Positions 28,118 to 37,169 of a stretch of 64,000 nucleotides of DNA are shown one piece after another; the stretch's first letter is position 1; each line of letters starts with the position of its first letter. Where the stretch lies: positions 592,487-656,486 of the forward strand of contig NZ_JH636442.1 in the NCBI RefSeq assembly GCF_000255705.1, read 5' to 3'. The notes beneath the pieces are model-generated. The model made no database searches. It saw nothing but the letters and a program-made list of their open reading frames with translations, and had not been told where the DNA came from. The translations under genes and the position numbers were made by a program. Origin of the DNA: Zavarzinella formosa DSM 19928 (lineage in GTDB: Bacteria > Planctomycetota > Planctomycetia > Gemmatales > Gemmataceae).

Positions 28118-28475
28118 GGACTCTGACCTTTCGGGTTTGGATGAGCATGCGAAACCGACTTCCATGCCGTCTTGATCGATAAACACGATTGGATGATCCA
28201 TGTGTTGGCAGAAGGCTCATCAGGGAGAGAGAGTCCAATATTTAACCACCGGAACCGGTTTTGGTGTCGATGAGAAATTGATGAGACAGGGGAGTGATCG
28301 GCCGCATCACTTTATGAGAAAAGGGCATGTGCGAATTGACATAAGGGCAAACAATCGTTGCCAGTGCGCCGGACTTATCGTCCGGCGCACTGGCAACGAT
28401 TGCGCATTGGATTTTAGAAAATGCGCCCTTTTTTGAGACTGGTCAGCGAGTATTTGGCTGTTTGTTTCTGCCGCT
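28118..28475. other. Intergenic region with strong palindrome
   Basis: This 358-base region lies between the Gfo/Idh gene and the FAD enzyme, both on the minus strand. Besides the possible N-terminal extension of the FAD enzyme it contains the palindrome at 28319-28432. No other feature stands out. Confidence 0.5.
28319..28432. repeat. Nested palindrome, 23-base perfect stem, possible terminator or MITE
   Basis: Arms at 28352-28374 and 28380-28402 are perfect 23-base inverted repeats (left arm begins CAATCGTTGCC) around the loop TTATC. Roughly concentric outer 8-base arms, AAAAGGGC (28319-28326) and GCCCTTTT (28425-28432), lie outside. TGAG flanks the outer arms on both sides (28315-28318 and 28434-28437, one base apart on the right). 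It lies downstream of the nine-gene minus-strand run, so it may end that transcript; the TGAG repeat instead suggests a small mobile palindrome. Confidence 0.6.
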
Positions 28476-30149
28476 TTAATCCTTGTGTTCCACCCCGGTA
28501 TCGGGGCATTTGTCTGAATCTGATTTGAACCAATCCAGATCGAAGTCGATCTTCTGACGGCGGGCCATCGCCAAATTCGCCGTCAGGGCCAGGATGGCGT
28601 CAGCCATGGCCACTTCGCCGTGGCAGCGGGGGAGGCGTTGAACGTATTTGTCGTCCGAATTCTTTTGATAGCCGACATCATTCTTCCACAGCCGAATGCA
28701 ATGGGCAAAATCGGCCATTTCTTCCTTATAGCCCCGGCTCACCGGGCCACCGGCCCCGGCAATGCCCGGAGCGGCACCGGCGGCCGCCGCAGGAGGGGGG
28801 CCGCCCCATGTTCCGGCAGCCGCCATTGCGGGCTTGTTGCCGACCGTTTCGACCTTCGCCATCGTGGTTTTGGCCGGTGAACCCTTGCCCGGTTCCGGTT
28901 CCTTGTAGAGCATCAACTCGGATTCGGCGGTGACAACCATCGTGCCGCGCGTGCCCATCACGGTTTCGCCGTAGGGTTCAAAGCCGTTGGTGCTGATCGA
29001 GGAATAGGTCAACACGACCACGTCGTGAGTGTCCGTTCCCTTGTGCGGCCCCTGCGGGTGGTTTTTGCCAGGGAACTCGAACGTCACGAACACGGAGTCG
29101 TCAATTCCTCGAGGATTCCGTCGATCCTTCTCGTCATGCACGTCGCCGAAGAATGATCGCGTGCCGACGCCCTGCACGGAGAGCGGTTTGACTTTGCCAA
29201 GGAAGATGCTAGCCGCGTCGAGTTGATGGCTGCCCAACTCGGCCATCAAGCCGCCGCCGGTGCGGTTGAACAACCGCCAGCGAACCAGTTCCTCGACCGA
29301 GTTGTAGCCAAACTGGCTGAATTTGTCCTTGAGAGCGTCGTAATCCATCTGAAGGATCGGCTGGAACCATCCGTCGCGGAACATCGGGGCGGGCTGGCGA
29401 ATGCCCGGAACGTTTTCGACGATCTTCTTACCGTCCGGCTTCCAGTCCCACGAGAAATTCCGGTGCCACAAGGCCCGGATGTGCTTGATGTCTCCGAGGA
29501 CGCCCGCGTTAATCACATCTGTGGCGTGGGCGTAGAGCAGCGAATAATGGCGTTGGTGGCCAATGGAGAGGATTCGCCCGGTTTCCTTGGCGACTTTAAT
29601 CATCTCTTTGCAATCAGCCACGGTCCGGGCCATCAGCTTTTCGCAGAGAACGTGTTTGCCCGCCCTCATACAGTCGATGGCCACCGGCTTGTGCAGGTGC
29701 AACGGCAGTGCGATGATGACGGCCTCCAGATCCTTTTCCTTCTGGAGCATCTCCTTCACATCGGTGTACATATGGGCGTTGCGAACCTTCTCGCCCGCCT
29801 CTTTGCCATAAATTTCCTTGTAACCGCGTCGTGGCGTGGTCGGTCCCTCGCCCTCGATGATGCGGTTCTGGTTGTATGGACGGATGTCGCACAAGGCGAT
29901 GATCTCAACCGTCTTCGGATCGTGTTCGTTAAGGAGAATCCCGCCTTCGTCCCCGCAACCGATCAGGGCGACCTTCACCGGCTTGCCTTGGGATGCCTCG
30001 TAGCCGTAATAAGTGGCGGCGACGGCGGGAGCCAACACCGCCCCGGCGCCCACGCTCTTCATAAAACCACGGCGGGACAAATCCTCGGCCACGTCGTTGG
30101 CGTTTGCCTTGCCGAGCGCTTTTTGTTCGGCGGTAAGATCCAGAGCCAT
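28476..30149 (-). CDS. Gfo/Idh/MocA-family oxidoreductase, Tat-exported
   Basis: The 557-residue protein has a twin-arginine signal (SRRGFMKSVGAGAVLAPAV), then a Rossmann fold VALIGCGDEGG (~60-70). The usual EKP motif of the family appears as CEKLMA, so proline is replaced by leucine. The SIGHQRHYS segment and C-terminal Gfo/Idh C-domain follow; a Gly/Ala/Pro-rich insert (GGPPPAAAAGAAPG) interrupts the C-terminal part. The family oxidises or reduces sugars with NAD(P). Export by Tat fits folded cofactor-bearing enzymes. Last gene of the long minus-strand run. Confidence 0.87.
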   Translation of the reverse strand: MALDLTAEQKALGKANANDVAEDLSRRGFMKSVGAGAVLAPAVAATYYGYEASQGKPVKVALIGCGDEGGILLNEHDPKTVEIIALCDIRPYNQNRIIEGEGPTTPRRGYKEIYGKEAGEKVRNAHMYTDVKEMLQKEKDLEAVIIALPLHLHKPVAIDCMRAGKHVLCEKLMARTVADCKEMIKVAKETGRILSIGHQRHYSLLYAHATDVINAGVLGDIKHIRALWHRNFSWDWKPDGKKIVENVPGIRQPAPMFRDGWFQPILQMDYDALKDKFSQFGYNSVEELVRWRLFNRTGGGLMAELGSHQLDAASIFLGKVKPLSVQGVGTRSFFGDVHDEKDRRNPRGIDDSVFVTFEFPGKNHPQGPHKGTDTHDVVVLTYSSISTNGFEPYGETVMGTRGTMVVTAESELMLYKEPEPGKGSPAKTTMAKVETVGNKPAMAAAGTWGGPPPAAAAGAAPGIAGAGGPVSRGYKEEMADFAHCIRLWKNDVGYQKNSDDKYVQRLPRCHGEVAMADAILALTANLAMARRQKIDFDLDWFKSDSDKCPDTGVEHKD

Positions 30150-30216
30150 CGGAGAGTTCTCCCGTGTGTTCGTTACGCTATTTTGGATGTTAGCAGATTT
30201 TCAAATTCAAAGAACT

Positions 30217-31740
30217 TCACGCCGTTTTTCGCCGACCAAACACATAAACGATGATTGAATCTAGCCCCGCCCAAACCCCGCTGCGGGTGGTCATCAAGGC
30301 CAGCAGGGCCATCATTTCGATCATGTTCTTGTTGATGAACAGATAATTCCCCTCGTTGTTCGGGGCAGTAGGCAACCACGGGACGGATGGCTGGATCAGG
30401 TTGGTCATCAGCAGGAACCCGGCCGCCAGAAAGCATGAAGAGCGGGTAAACAGACCGGCCATCAGCATGGAGCCAATCACGGCGAGGAACCACCGCGTCG
30501 TCCAGTCCATGTATTCAATCGGCTTCCATTTGGGGATGAAGCCGTAGTAATACTCGGTGAGCGGCGGGACATAGCCCTTAGAGCGGTCGTCGCCGAGAGT
30601 TTTGCCGATTTCCGTCCGCAGGGCGTCAGTCTGGTTTTTGAGTTCAGCCTGCATCCGGCCAACCAACAGCTTTTGTTCGGCGGCAATCTCTTCCGGCGTT
30701 TTTGCCTTGGCGAGTTTGGGATCGGGCTTGGATGCGTTTTCATACAACGCTTTCCACTCGGCCACTTCGTTCATGGGAAGGGCTTCCCCGGTGAACATGT
30801 CTTTTCCGGCCAGCCAACGGTCAAATCGCTCGATGGCCGCTTTCAACCGGAGATCAACATCCACCTTTTGTCCTTCCGACAAGCCGGGGGAAAAGTCCTT
30901 CACAAACGCGGCGTAATCGTTCCAAAGTTTCGCCAGCGGATTCTTCCCATCGCTCATCGGGGTAAGCATTTCATTCAGGGTGTCGATTTCGTTCTTGGAC
31001 TCCACTTTCGTCACATATCCGGCGATTCGCGGATCAAGCAGTTTGGCGAGATCATCCTTCAATTTTTTGGTTTGGTCGTCGAGTTCCTTCTGCAACTCGG
31101 TCCGGATGGCGGTCACATCACCTTTCAGTGTCCGAAGCGAGGCACCGTCCACATCCTTGCCCATCTCGATGAACTTGGCGTATTGGGCCTTCACTTCGTC
31201 CGATTTTTTCAGGAGTTCTTTGGTCCGCCTGGCCACCGTGATTTCTTCTTCAAAGTCTCCGCCCGGATTGTTGCCGGGAGCTTTGCGCTTCACCTTTAAC
31301 AAATAGCGTTTGGGCTGCTTGGTTTTGGGGTCGATCCCGTCATCCCCGTCAACCCATTTCACGAAATGGGCTTTGTGGTTTTCCAGCAGCTTGTCGGCTT
31401 CGGCGGTTTGGGCTTCGTTGAGGGCGAAATGTGATTTGAAACCCGCCTCATAGGCATCCCACTCGGAAGCCAAAGATGGAGGGAAAGCCCCTTCAACCGG
31501 TGTGAGCTTTTCGGCCAGTTCCTTGTCCGGATCGCCCAAGAGCATCGGCTTGAGTTTCTTCCCCAGCCAGCTTTCGGATTCGCGGAAGTACGTTTCGCTG
31601 GAGAAAGGTTTTTCATTGGCAACCGACTTGCCGAGGTACGCGCTTTTGACCTTGCTGACACCCTCGAAGAAGAAGTGCCAGCCGATGCAAACGCGGAGCA
31701 ACACCAAGAAGAATGCCGTCCAAAACGTGATACGGATCAT
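30217..31740 (-). CDS. DoxX-like membrane protein with long soluble insert
   Basis: The 507-residue protein has one membrane segment at the N-terminus (FFLVLLRVCIGWHFFFEG) and a DoxX-like cluster of membrane segments after ~415 (WFLAVIGSMLMAGLFT, FLAAGFLLMTNLI). Between them is a soluble, largely helical region of ~350 residues rich in Lys, Asp and Glu. Ordinary DoxX proteins are ~150 residues, so the domain is split by a large insert. Function is unknown; DoxX proteins are linked to redox and sulfur metabolism. It lies 18 bases after the ApbE gene. Confidence 0.75.
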   Translation of the reverse strand: MIRITFWTAFFLVLLRVCIGWHFFFEGVSKVKSAYLGKSVANEKPFSSETYFRESESWLGKKLKPMLLGDPDKELAEKLTPVEGAFPPSLASEWDAYEAGFKSHFALNEAQTAEADKLLENHKAHFVKWVDGDDGIDPKTKQPKRYLLKVKRKAPGNNPGGDFEEEITVARRTKELLKKSDEVKAQYAKFIEMGKDVDGASLRTLKGDVTAIRTELQKELDDQTKKLKDDLAKLLDPRIAGYVTKVESKNEIDTLNEMLTPMSDGKNPLAKLWNDYAAFVKDFSPGLSEGQKVDVDLRLKAAIERFDRWLAGKDMFTGEALPMNEVAEWKALYENASKPDPKLAKAKTPEEIAAEQKLLVGRMQAELKNQTDALRTEIGKTLGDDRSKGYVPPLTEYYYGFIPKWKPIEYMDWTTRWFLAVIGSMLMAGLFTRSSCFLAAGFLLMTNLIQPSVPWLPTAPNNEGNYLFINKNMIEMMALLALMTTRSGVWAGLDSIIVYVFGRRKTA

Positions 31741-31758
31741 CGGAAACTCACGAGGCCG

Positions 31759-32760
31759 TCAGGCCGGGAGAGAAGGTTGAAACAGATTTTTGGGCAGGTT
31801 CCATGTTCTAACGGTCGTCTCGCCGTCGGCCAGCATCACCACGCCGATATCCGGTCGGGAACGACACCAACGCTCGGTCGCATCCGGGCCAAGCACAAAG
31901 AACGCCGTGGACAGGGCGTCAGTCTCGGCAGCCGTCCGGGCGATCACGGAAACCTGTTGAACGCCCGTTGTGGGCCAACCGGACCTAGGGTCCAGCACAT
32001 GCCCGAGTTTTTGTCCATTGTACTCAAAGTGCTGAAACGTGGCCGATGAAGTTCCCATCGAGGCATCAGCCAGAAACAGCGTCCCCAAATGGACGCCTTC
32101 CAGCCACGGATGCTTCAACAAGATCGGCCAGCCTCGCCCGTCGGGATTCAGAGAGCCGATGGCCCGCACACTGCTGGAACCGCCGTGCATCAGGCCGCAT
32201 CTGATCCCCCGCTCTCGCGTGAGTATGTCAACGGCCCGGTCAAGGGCGTATCCCTTGCCGATGGCCCCAAGGTTGATCTCCAACCCCTCGCGAAGATATC
32301 GCACGGTGCGATGATCGACATCAAACGCCAGAAACCGCGAACCGACTGCGGCCATTGCTTTGGAGCGTTCGGTCGGGGTGGGAACGCGGCCCTGCCGTTG
32401 GTAAAAGCCCCAAGCCTTGGTTAAGGCCCCGGTGGCAATGTCAAAGGCCCCGTGTGTTTCATGACTCAGATGGGCGGCTTGGTGGAGCAAGTCGAACAAT
32501 CCTTGTTCCACGGCGACAGGGCCGGCAAAGGCGGTCGAGTTCAGATACGACACTTCCGAGGCAGGTTTGTAAACGCTGAGCTGTTCCTCCAAATCGTCGA
32601 TCACATCCAAGGCCGCTTCGGCCGCGAACTGTGCCGAGGGATCGCCAAACGGCAATAACACCTCGAAATTCGTGGCCATCGCGCGCCGCGAGGCCCGCAA
32701 AACCGCATAATCCGGCGAAACGGACGGTGATTCGACAGTGAGGAAATCCCAAAGATTCAT
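31759..32760 (-). CDS. apbE: FAD:protein FMN transferase (ApbE family)
   Basis: The 333-residue protein matches ApbE: AMATNFEVLLPFGD near the N-terminus, SYLNSTAF, INLGAIGKGYALDRAVDIL, and the family end region KLGHVLDPRSGWPTTGV and AETDALSTAFFVLG. ApbE transfers FMN from FAD to a Thr of flavoprotein subunits such as NqrB/NqrC or RnfD/RnfG. No export signal or lipobox is visible, which differs from many ApbE lipoproteins. The gene is 13 bases downstream of BrxL. Confidence 0.9.
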   Translation of the reverse strand: MNLWDFLTVESPSVSPDYAVLRASRRAMATNFEVLLPFGDPSAQFAAEAALDVIDDLEEQLSVYKPASEVSYLNSTAFAGPVAVEQGLFDLLHQAAHLSHETHGAFDIATGALTKAWGFYQRQGRVPTPTERSKAMAAVGSRFLAFDVDHRTVRYLREGLEINLGAIGKGYALDRAVDILTRERGIRCGLMHGGSSSVRAIGSLNPDGRGWPILLKHPWLEGVHLGTLFLADASMGTSSATFQHFEYNGQKLGHVLDPRSGWPTTGVQQVSVIARTAAETDALSTAFFVLGPDATERWCRSRPDIGVVMLADGETTVRTWNLPKNLFQPSLPA

Positions 32761-32773
32761 AAACGGCGAGCAA

Positions 32774-34225
32774 TTATTTTGCCAGATCGGGAGCCATGTG
32801 CTTCTCGACGCTTACCGGAGCGATCAATTTCGGTTTGAACTCTCCCGGAGCCAAAATGCAGAGTTGGTTGTGAACACGTTGTCGCAGTTCGCAAGCCAAG
32901 GTTACGACTTCCAACAGTTCGGCATCGGTCAGTTTGCCGTCCGGATAAATCAGTTTAACAAGGCCGGAGCCGAGGCGTTCGATGGAAGTTTGGTCGCGGC
33001 GGGTAAGACCCTCTCGCAACGGGACATCGCGGACGCGGTCGGCGTGGTTGTCTTCTCGCAGGCGCACCAACACTTCGCCGAAATAATCGGTTACGAAACC
33101 AACCCCTTTGCCAACGGCGGCCGAAGTGATCTTCGGCATTTCCCAACCAGGGATGTAAGCGTGCATGCGGTCCTGAAACGCCGAATCGATCAGTTGCGTC
33201 GGCAAGGGTTCAAACAAGTGCTTGTAGCGGGGGTGCGGTTGATTCCCGTCCACGTCAATGTTCCCCGCAAACACCAACCCGGCATCGGCGGCAAATACCA
33301 TCGAACCCCGGCTGAATTGGCCGCTTTCCATGTAGTCTTTGAGCGTGGAGATGGTGGCGTCTTCATCACCGAAAGTGGTATGGGCGATCTCGTCGAACAC
33401 GACCACCTTTCGGGTGCCGAGAATGCCGACGGCCTTGGTGGACAAGTTCACGAACAGGTTCGCCGGGGTGGTTTTGCCGCCGGAAATTGTGAACACGCGG
33501 GGGGAAACGTTTCGCAACAGGAACGTCTTCCCTGTCTGTCGCGGGCCGAGTTCCATCACATTCGCATTGCGTTCCACCAAGGCCACCAACCGCGTGAGCA
33601 GGAGCAACCGGGTGCGGCGTTCCGGGAAGGCCGCCGGGCTGTAACCGGCGCTCTGAAGCAAGAGAGCCATCCATTCGTCGGTGGTGAATTGGCTCCGCTT
33701 TTCGCGGTAAAAATTCAGGTCCGGCGGGCCGATTTGGAATGGCGTGAAACTGGCGAGTTCATTCGGATTTTCGGCGTCAATCTCCGGGGTGTATTTGATC
33801 TTCACCGTGCCCCAGAGACCCCCGAGCAGCAAACCAGGGTGTTGTTCCATCAGTCCCGGCGAAACGCGAACTTTGCTGTCTTGCAACGTGGGAACTCGGG
33901 CGAATCGCTGGCCCCCCCTCAGATCAATCTTGGCGTCCACATTGTCGATGAGCGTCACCTCACCTTTGCTGAGCAGGCGTTCTTTCACCAATTCCCGGTG
34001 GTCCAAATCGGGTAGAAGTTCCTTGACCGTGGCCTGCATCTTGGCGAGGTTTTCCTTCCACGTTTCCGGCTTCACAAACTTGGCGATCAGATACTCGGAG
34101 ACATACCGCGGCAACCCCTGAAAAGCCGCTTGTTGGGCAAGGGCCTTGATAACCACCTTGTCCCCGAGGATCGTGTGGGCTTTTTGATCGAGTTCATTAA
34201 GCGGGTGTTCGTCGAAGAGGGGCAC
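32774..34225 (-). CDS. brxL: BREX-type AAA+ protein BrxL, apparently without Lon domain
   Basis: The 483-residue protein starts at GTG 34225, one base after the stop of the upstream TerB gene and preceded by GGAGG at five bases; an ATG at 34270 would overlap that gene. The N-terminal region (LNELDQKAHTILGDKVV, RYVSEYLIAKFV), Walker A GPRQTGKT (227-234), ISGGKTT, and Walker B VVVFDEI (D278, E279) match BrxL, the AAA+ Lon-like factor of BREX phage-defence systems. Known BrxL proteins are near 690 residues with a C-terminal Lon-like domain; this one ends early and no Lon Ser-Lys motif is visible. No other BREX gene (pglX, pglZ, brxC) is in the window. Confidence 0.85.
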   Translation of the reverse strand: MPLFDEHPLNELDQKAHTILGDKVVIKALAQQAAFQGLPRYVSEYLIAKFVKPETWKENLAKMQATVKELLPDLDHRELVKERLLSKGEVTLIDNVDAKIDLRGGQRFARVPTLQDSKVRVSPGLMEQHPGLLLGGLWGTVKIKYTPEIDAENPNELASFTPFQIGPPDLNFYREKRSQFTTDEWMALLLQSAGYSPAAFPERRTRLLLLTRLVALVERNANVMELGPRQTGKTFLLRNVSPRVFTISGGKTTPANLFVNLSTKAVGILGTRKVVVFDEIAHTTFGDEDATISTLKDYMESGQFSRGSMVFAADAGLVFAGNIDVDGNQPHPRYKHLFEPLPTQLIDSAFQDRMHAYIPGWEMPKITSAAVGKGVGFVTDYFGEVLVRLREDNHADRVRDVPLREGLTRRDQTSIERLGSGLVKLIYPDGKLTDAELLEVVTLACELRQRVHNQLCILAPGEFKPKLIAPVSVEKHMAPDLAK

Positions 34226-34226
34226 G

Positions 34227-35726
34227 TCAGCCTCCGAATACGGCGTCGAGGTCGGGATTGTAACGATCATCGGCCGGGGGCTTCGGCTGGTCCGGGGGTT
34301 CTAATGGTACGTCGAATGCCCTGATGAGCCATTCGGCGGCCGTGCGAACAGATTTGCGTTTTACCTCCGCCAACCGGGCGAACTCGGCGTCTGTGCTGGC
34401 GAACCGCGAATGTTCGTACCGCTCGGAGAGCAGGCGAAATTGTCGGCGAATCAGATCGGCTGACAGAGGGATGTTTTCGCAGATTTCAAGCGTTTGCCGG
34501 GCCGACGCATCGGTCATTTCAGGCGATGTCGATGATTCCGCTTTCGGGACGTTGACAGGGATTGGTGGTTCCGCAGGCTTGGGCGTTGGAACATCCGAAA
34601 GACCAAGGGCCGTTTTCACTTCCGCGAGGCAGGCAATTTCCTTGGCATTTCGATCACCGGCCGCGTCTGCGACGGAACAAGCCATCAGATAAATGTCTGA
34701 AAATTGAGGCGACGGAACCAGCCGTTTCACATCCGCAAGGGCATCGGAAAGAGACAAAATCTCGGCTGATTCGGTGGCCGTCAACGCCGGAAGAGCCGCT
34801 TTCAATTCCGGCATGGGAGCAAAGCGGCGTTCAAGAAACAGCCCAAGTTGTTTCCGCTCCGACGCGGCCACCCGGCCGTCTGCCTTGGCAATGGCCAACC
34901 CCAACCCGGCGATGGCCCGCAAGATTTCAATCGGCGTCGGCGGGGCATGAGGCAACGGCGGTTTTGCCGCGGGTGGATCCTGTATCAATGACGGTGTTTG
35001 CGGAGACGGTGTCTGCGGAGGCGGCACGGGAATCGGAATTGGCTTTGGTTCCGGCAGGGGAGTCTCAAACGACTCTGCCAATTGCGATTCAGATAAATGT
35101 GGAAAACGGTGAGGCAGCCAAAGATGGGTCAGGAAATTGATACGCCGTGATATTTCTCGCCGGGATTGCAGTCGATTCAACAGCGCATCCGCCTGCCGGA
35201 CGACACCCTCGGCTTCGGCAATCTTCAAGCCGAACAAACGGTCTTGCTCATGATGACGGGTAATTGCCTGACGCACCAAAGCGTCGTTCGGATCTTTTGC
35301 CCGGCGAGTGGCGTTGATCTGAAGAACATTCAGGGCCGTTTGCAGATCTCTGATCCGGGCCGGGCCGAGACCATCCACCGACGTGAGATTGATCCGGCGC
35401 AGTTCGGCAATTGTCAAAATTCCGGCGTCTCGCAGACGTTTCACCGTGGCGTCGCCAATTCCGGGATGTTCGGTCAGCACGTCCAGATTCATGGAAGCAT
35501 GAATGCGGTCGGCCAAATGGTGTTCCATTTCGTCGCGGGCGGCCTGGCGAGAAGATTCCAATCGTTGAAGGGCTTCGCGAGCGGCTCGGGATTTATTCTC
35601 GGTTGCAAGAAGCGTCTTCGCCAGTTCACGTTTCCAGCGAAATTCCGGCGTCAGGGCGTAACGCACATAAAGTGCGGCAACGATCAGGGCCAGCGTCACA
35701 AGGACAATAATGATGACGGTGGGCAC
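34227..35726 (-). CDS. Membrane-anchored HhH-TerB protein with degenerate J-domain
   Basis: The 499-residue protein (GTG start at 35726) has an N-terminal membrane helix (4-22) and a coiled-coil stretch (30-80). A helix-hairpin-helix region follows (86-130, HPGIGDATVKRLRDAG and VDGLGPARIRDLQ), then a Pro-rich linker (222-265), a TerB domain (266-376, with AKADGRVAASE and ADAAGDRNAKE, both metal-site patterns) and a C-terminal J-like domain (405-472). In the last, helices II and III are recognisable (SADLIRRQFRLLSERY, EFARLAEVKR) but HPD is replaced by EHS. TerB domains act in Ter stress systems. It ends one base before BrxL. Confidence 0.8.
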   Translation of the reverse strand: MPTVIIIVLVTLALIVAALYVRYALTPEFRWKRELAKTLLATENKSRAAREALQRLESSRQAARDEMEHHLADRIHASMNLDVLTEHPGIGDATVKRLRDAGILTIAELRRINLTSVDGLGPARIRDLQTALNVLQINATRRAKDPNDALVRQAITRHHEQDRLFGLKIAEAEGVVRQADALLNRLQSRREISRRINFLTHLWLPHRFPHLSESQLAESFETPLPEPKPIPIPVPPPQTPSPQTPSLIQDPPAAKPPLPHAPPTPIEILRAIAGLGLAIAKADGRVAASERKQLGLFLERRFAPMPELKAALPALTATESAEILSLSDALADVKRLVPSPQFSDIYLMACSVADAAGDRNAKEIACLAEVKTALGLSDVPTPKPAEPPIPVNVPKAESSTSPEMTDASARQTLEICENIPLSADLIRRQFRLLSERYEHSRFASTDAEFARLAEVKRKSVRTAAEWLIRAFDVPLEPPDQPKPPADDRYNPDLDAVFGG

Positions 35727-35753
35727 AATCAGTTCTCAAAAAGCCGGGGATTG

Positions 35754-37169
35754 TTATGACAGGATATCCTTCACGACATGGCCGTGAACATCGGTGAGCC
35801 GAAAATCCCGGCCGGCGTATTTAAACGTCAGTCGCTCGTGGTCGAGACCGAGCGTATGCAAGATGGTCGCCTGAAGGTCATGGACATGCACCGGTTTCTC
35901 GACCGCCTGATAACCCAGTTCGTCTGTGCCGCCGTGGACGATGCCGGGTTTGATGCCGCCCCCGGCCATCCACATGCTAAAGGCCGTCGGCAAATGGTCC
36001 CGGCCGTTGCTTCGCCCCAGCACCGGATTTGACTCCACCATTGGCGTCCGTCCAAATTCCCCGCCCCAGATGACCAGTGTGGAATCGAGCAGGCCGCGTT
36101 GTTTCAAATCTCTGACAAGAGCCGCCGATGGTTGGTCGGTGGTTTTGCAATTGCCCGTGTGGTTGCCGGTGAGGTCCGAATGGGCGTCCCATCCCTCATG
36201 GTAAATGTTAATGAACCGAACGCCGCGTTCGACCATTCTTCGGGCAAGCAAACAAGCTCGGGCGAAAGAGGGTTTGGCCGGGTCGGCCCCGTACATTTCC
36301 AGCGTTTGTTTGGTTTCTTTAGAAAGATCCATTAATTCGGGGGCAGAACTTTGAAGCCGGAAGGCCATCTCGTAGTTGGCGATGCGGGTTTCAATCTCGG
36401 GGTCACGGATGGTTTCCAGCCGTTTGCGGTTAAGTTGGCCAATCGCGTCGAGTGAATCTCGTTGCAATTGTTCGTCGATCCCCGGCGGGCGTTGCACGTT
36501 CAAAATCGGATCGCCTTGATTGCGAAATCGCACGCCGGTGTAGGTGCTGGGAAGGAACCCGCTCGACCAGTTGGCCGCCCCGCCGCTGATGCCGCTTCCG
36601 GTGGACATGACGACAAATGCCGGAAGGTCTTTTGCCTCCGAACCAATGCCGTACAGCACCCATGAACCCAAACTGGGCCGACCAGGTTGTGAAAAGCCGG
36701 TGTTCAGGAAAATTTGGGCGGGAGCGTGGTTAAATTGGTCCGTCTGCACTGATCGAATCAGACACACATCATCGATCACCCCGCCCAAATGCGGCAAGAT
36801 ATCGGCGATTTCGGTCCCCGCCTTGCCGAATTTTTTGAATTTGAACCGCGGGCCCATCACGGCCGCGTCGGCCCGGATAAACGCGAATCGCTGTTTGCTA
36901 GTAACCGCCTCGGGAAGCGATTTGCCCTCCCACTTTGCGAGTTCGGGCTTGTAATCAAACAAGTCCAGGTGGCTCGGCGCCCCGGCCATGAACAAATGAA
37001 TGACGGCCTTCGCCTTGCCCGCGTAATGAGGTTTCTTCGGGGCAAATTGCGATGGTTCGGCCGCCTTTGCCAAGCCGTTGGCCAGCAACGCCGCCCCGGC
37101 CATCTTGCCAAGGCCGATGCCGCATTCTTGAAGGAAATAACGCCGGGCGATGTTGGCTGGTTGGTTCAT
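35754..37169 (-). CDS. DUF1501 (sulfatase-like) Tat-exported protein, second copy
   Basis: The 471-residue protein has an Arg-Arg signal (ARRYFLQECGIGLGKMAG, a twin-arginine-like start) and DUF1501 features: VIHLFMAGAPSHLDLFD, WGGEFGRTPMVESN, GRDHLPTAFS and DLQATILHTLGLDHERLT. It differs from the first copy in the central region. Its start codon overlaps the stop of the Uma2 gene by four bases. The TerB gene follows after 27 bases. Confidence 0.9.
   Translation of the reverse strand: MNQPANIARRYFLQECGIGLGKMAGAALLANGLAKAAEPSQFAPKKPHYAGKAKAVIHLFMAGAPSHLDLFDYKPELAKWEGKSLPEAVTSKQRFAFIRADAAVMGPRFKFKKFGKAGTEIADILPHLGGVIDDVCLIRSVQTDQFNHAPAQIFLNTGFSQPGRPSLGSWVLYGIGSEAKDLPAFVVMSTGSGISGGAANWSSGFLPSTYTGVRFRNQGDPILNVQRPPGIDEQLQRDSLDAIGQLNRKRLETIRDPEIETRIANYEMAFRLQSSAPELMDLSKETKQTLEMYGADPAKPSFARACLLARRMVERGVRFINIYHEGWDAHSDLTGNHTGNCKTTDQPSAALVRDLKQRGLLDSTLVIWGGEFGRTPMVESNPVLGRSNGRDHLPTAFSMWMAGGGIKPGIVHGGTDELGYQAVEKPVHVHDLQATILHTLGLDHERLTFKYAGRDFRLTDVHGHVVKDILS

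Noticed and set aside
32738-34015. Plus-strand open frame opposite brxL
   Set aside because: Antisense shadow of brxL; no domain or ribosome site.
32774-35726. Complete BREX locus around brxL
   Set aside because: No pglX, pglZ, brxA, brxB or brxC gene is in the window, and the neighbours are ApbE and DUF1501, so a BREX call is not supported.
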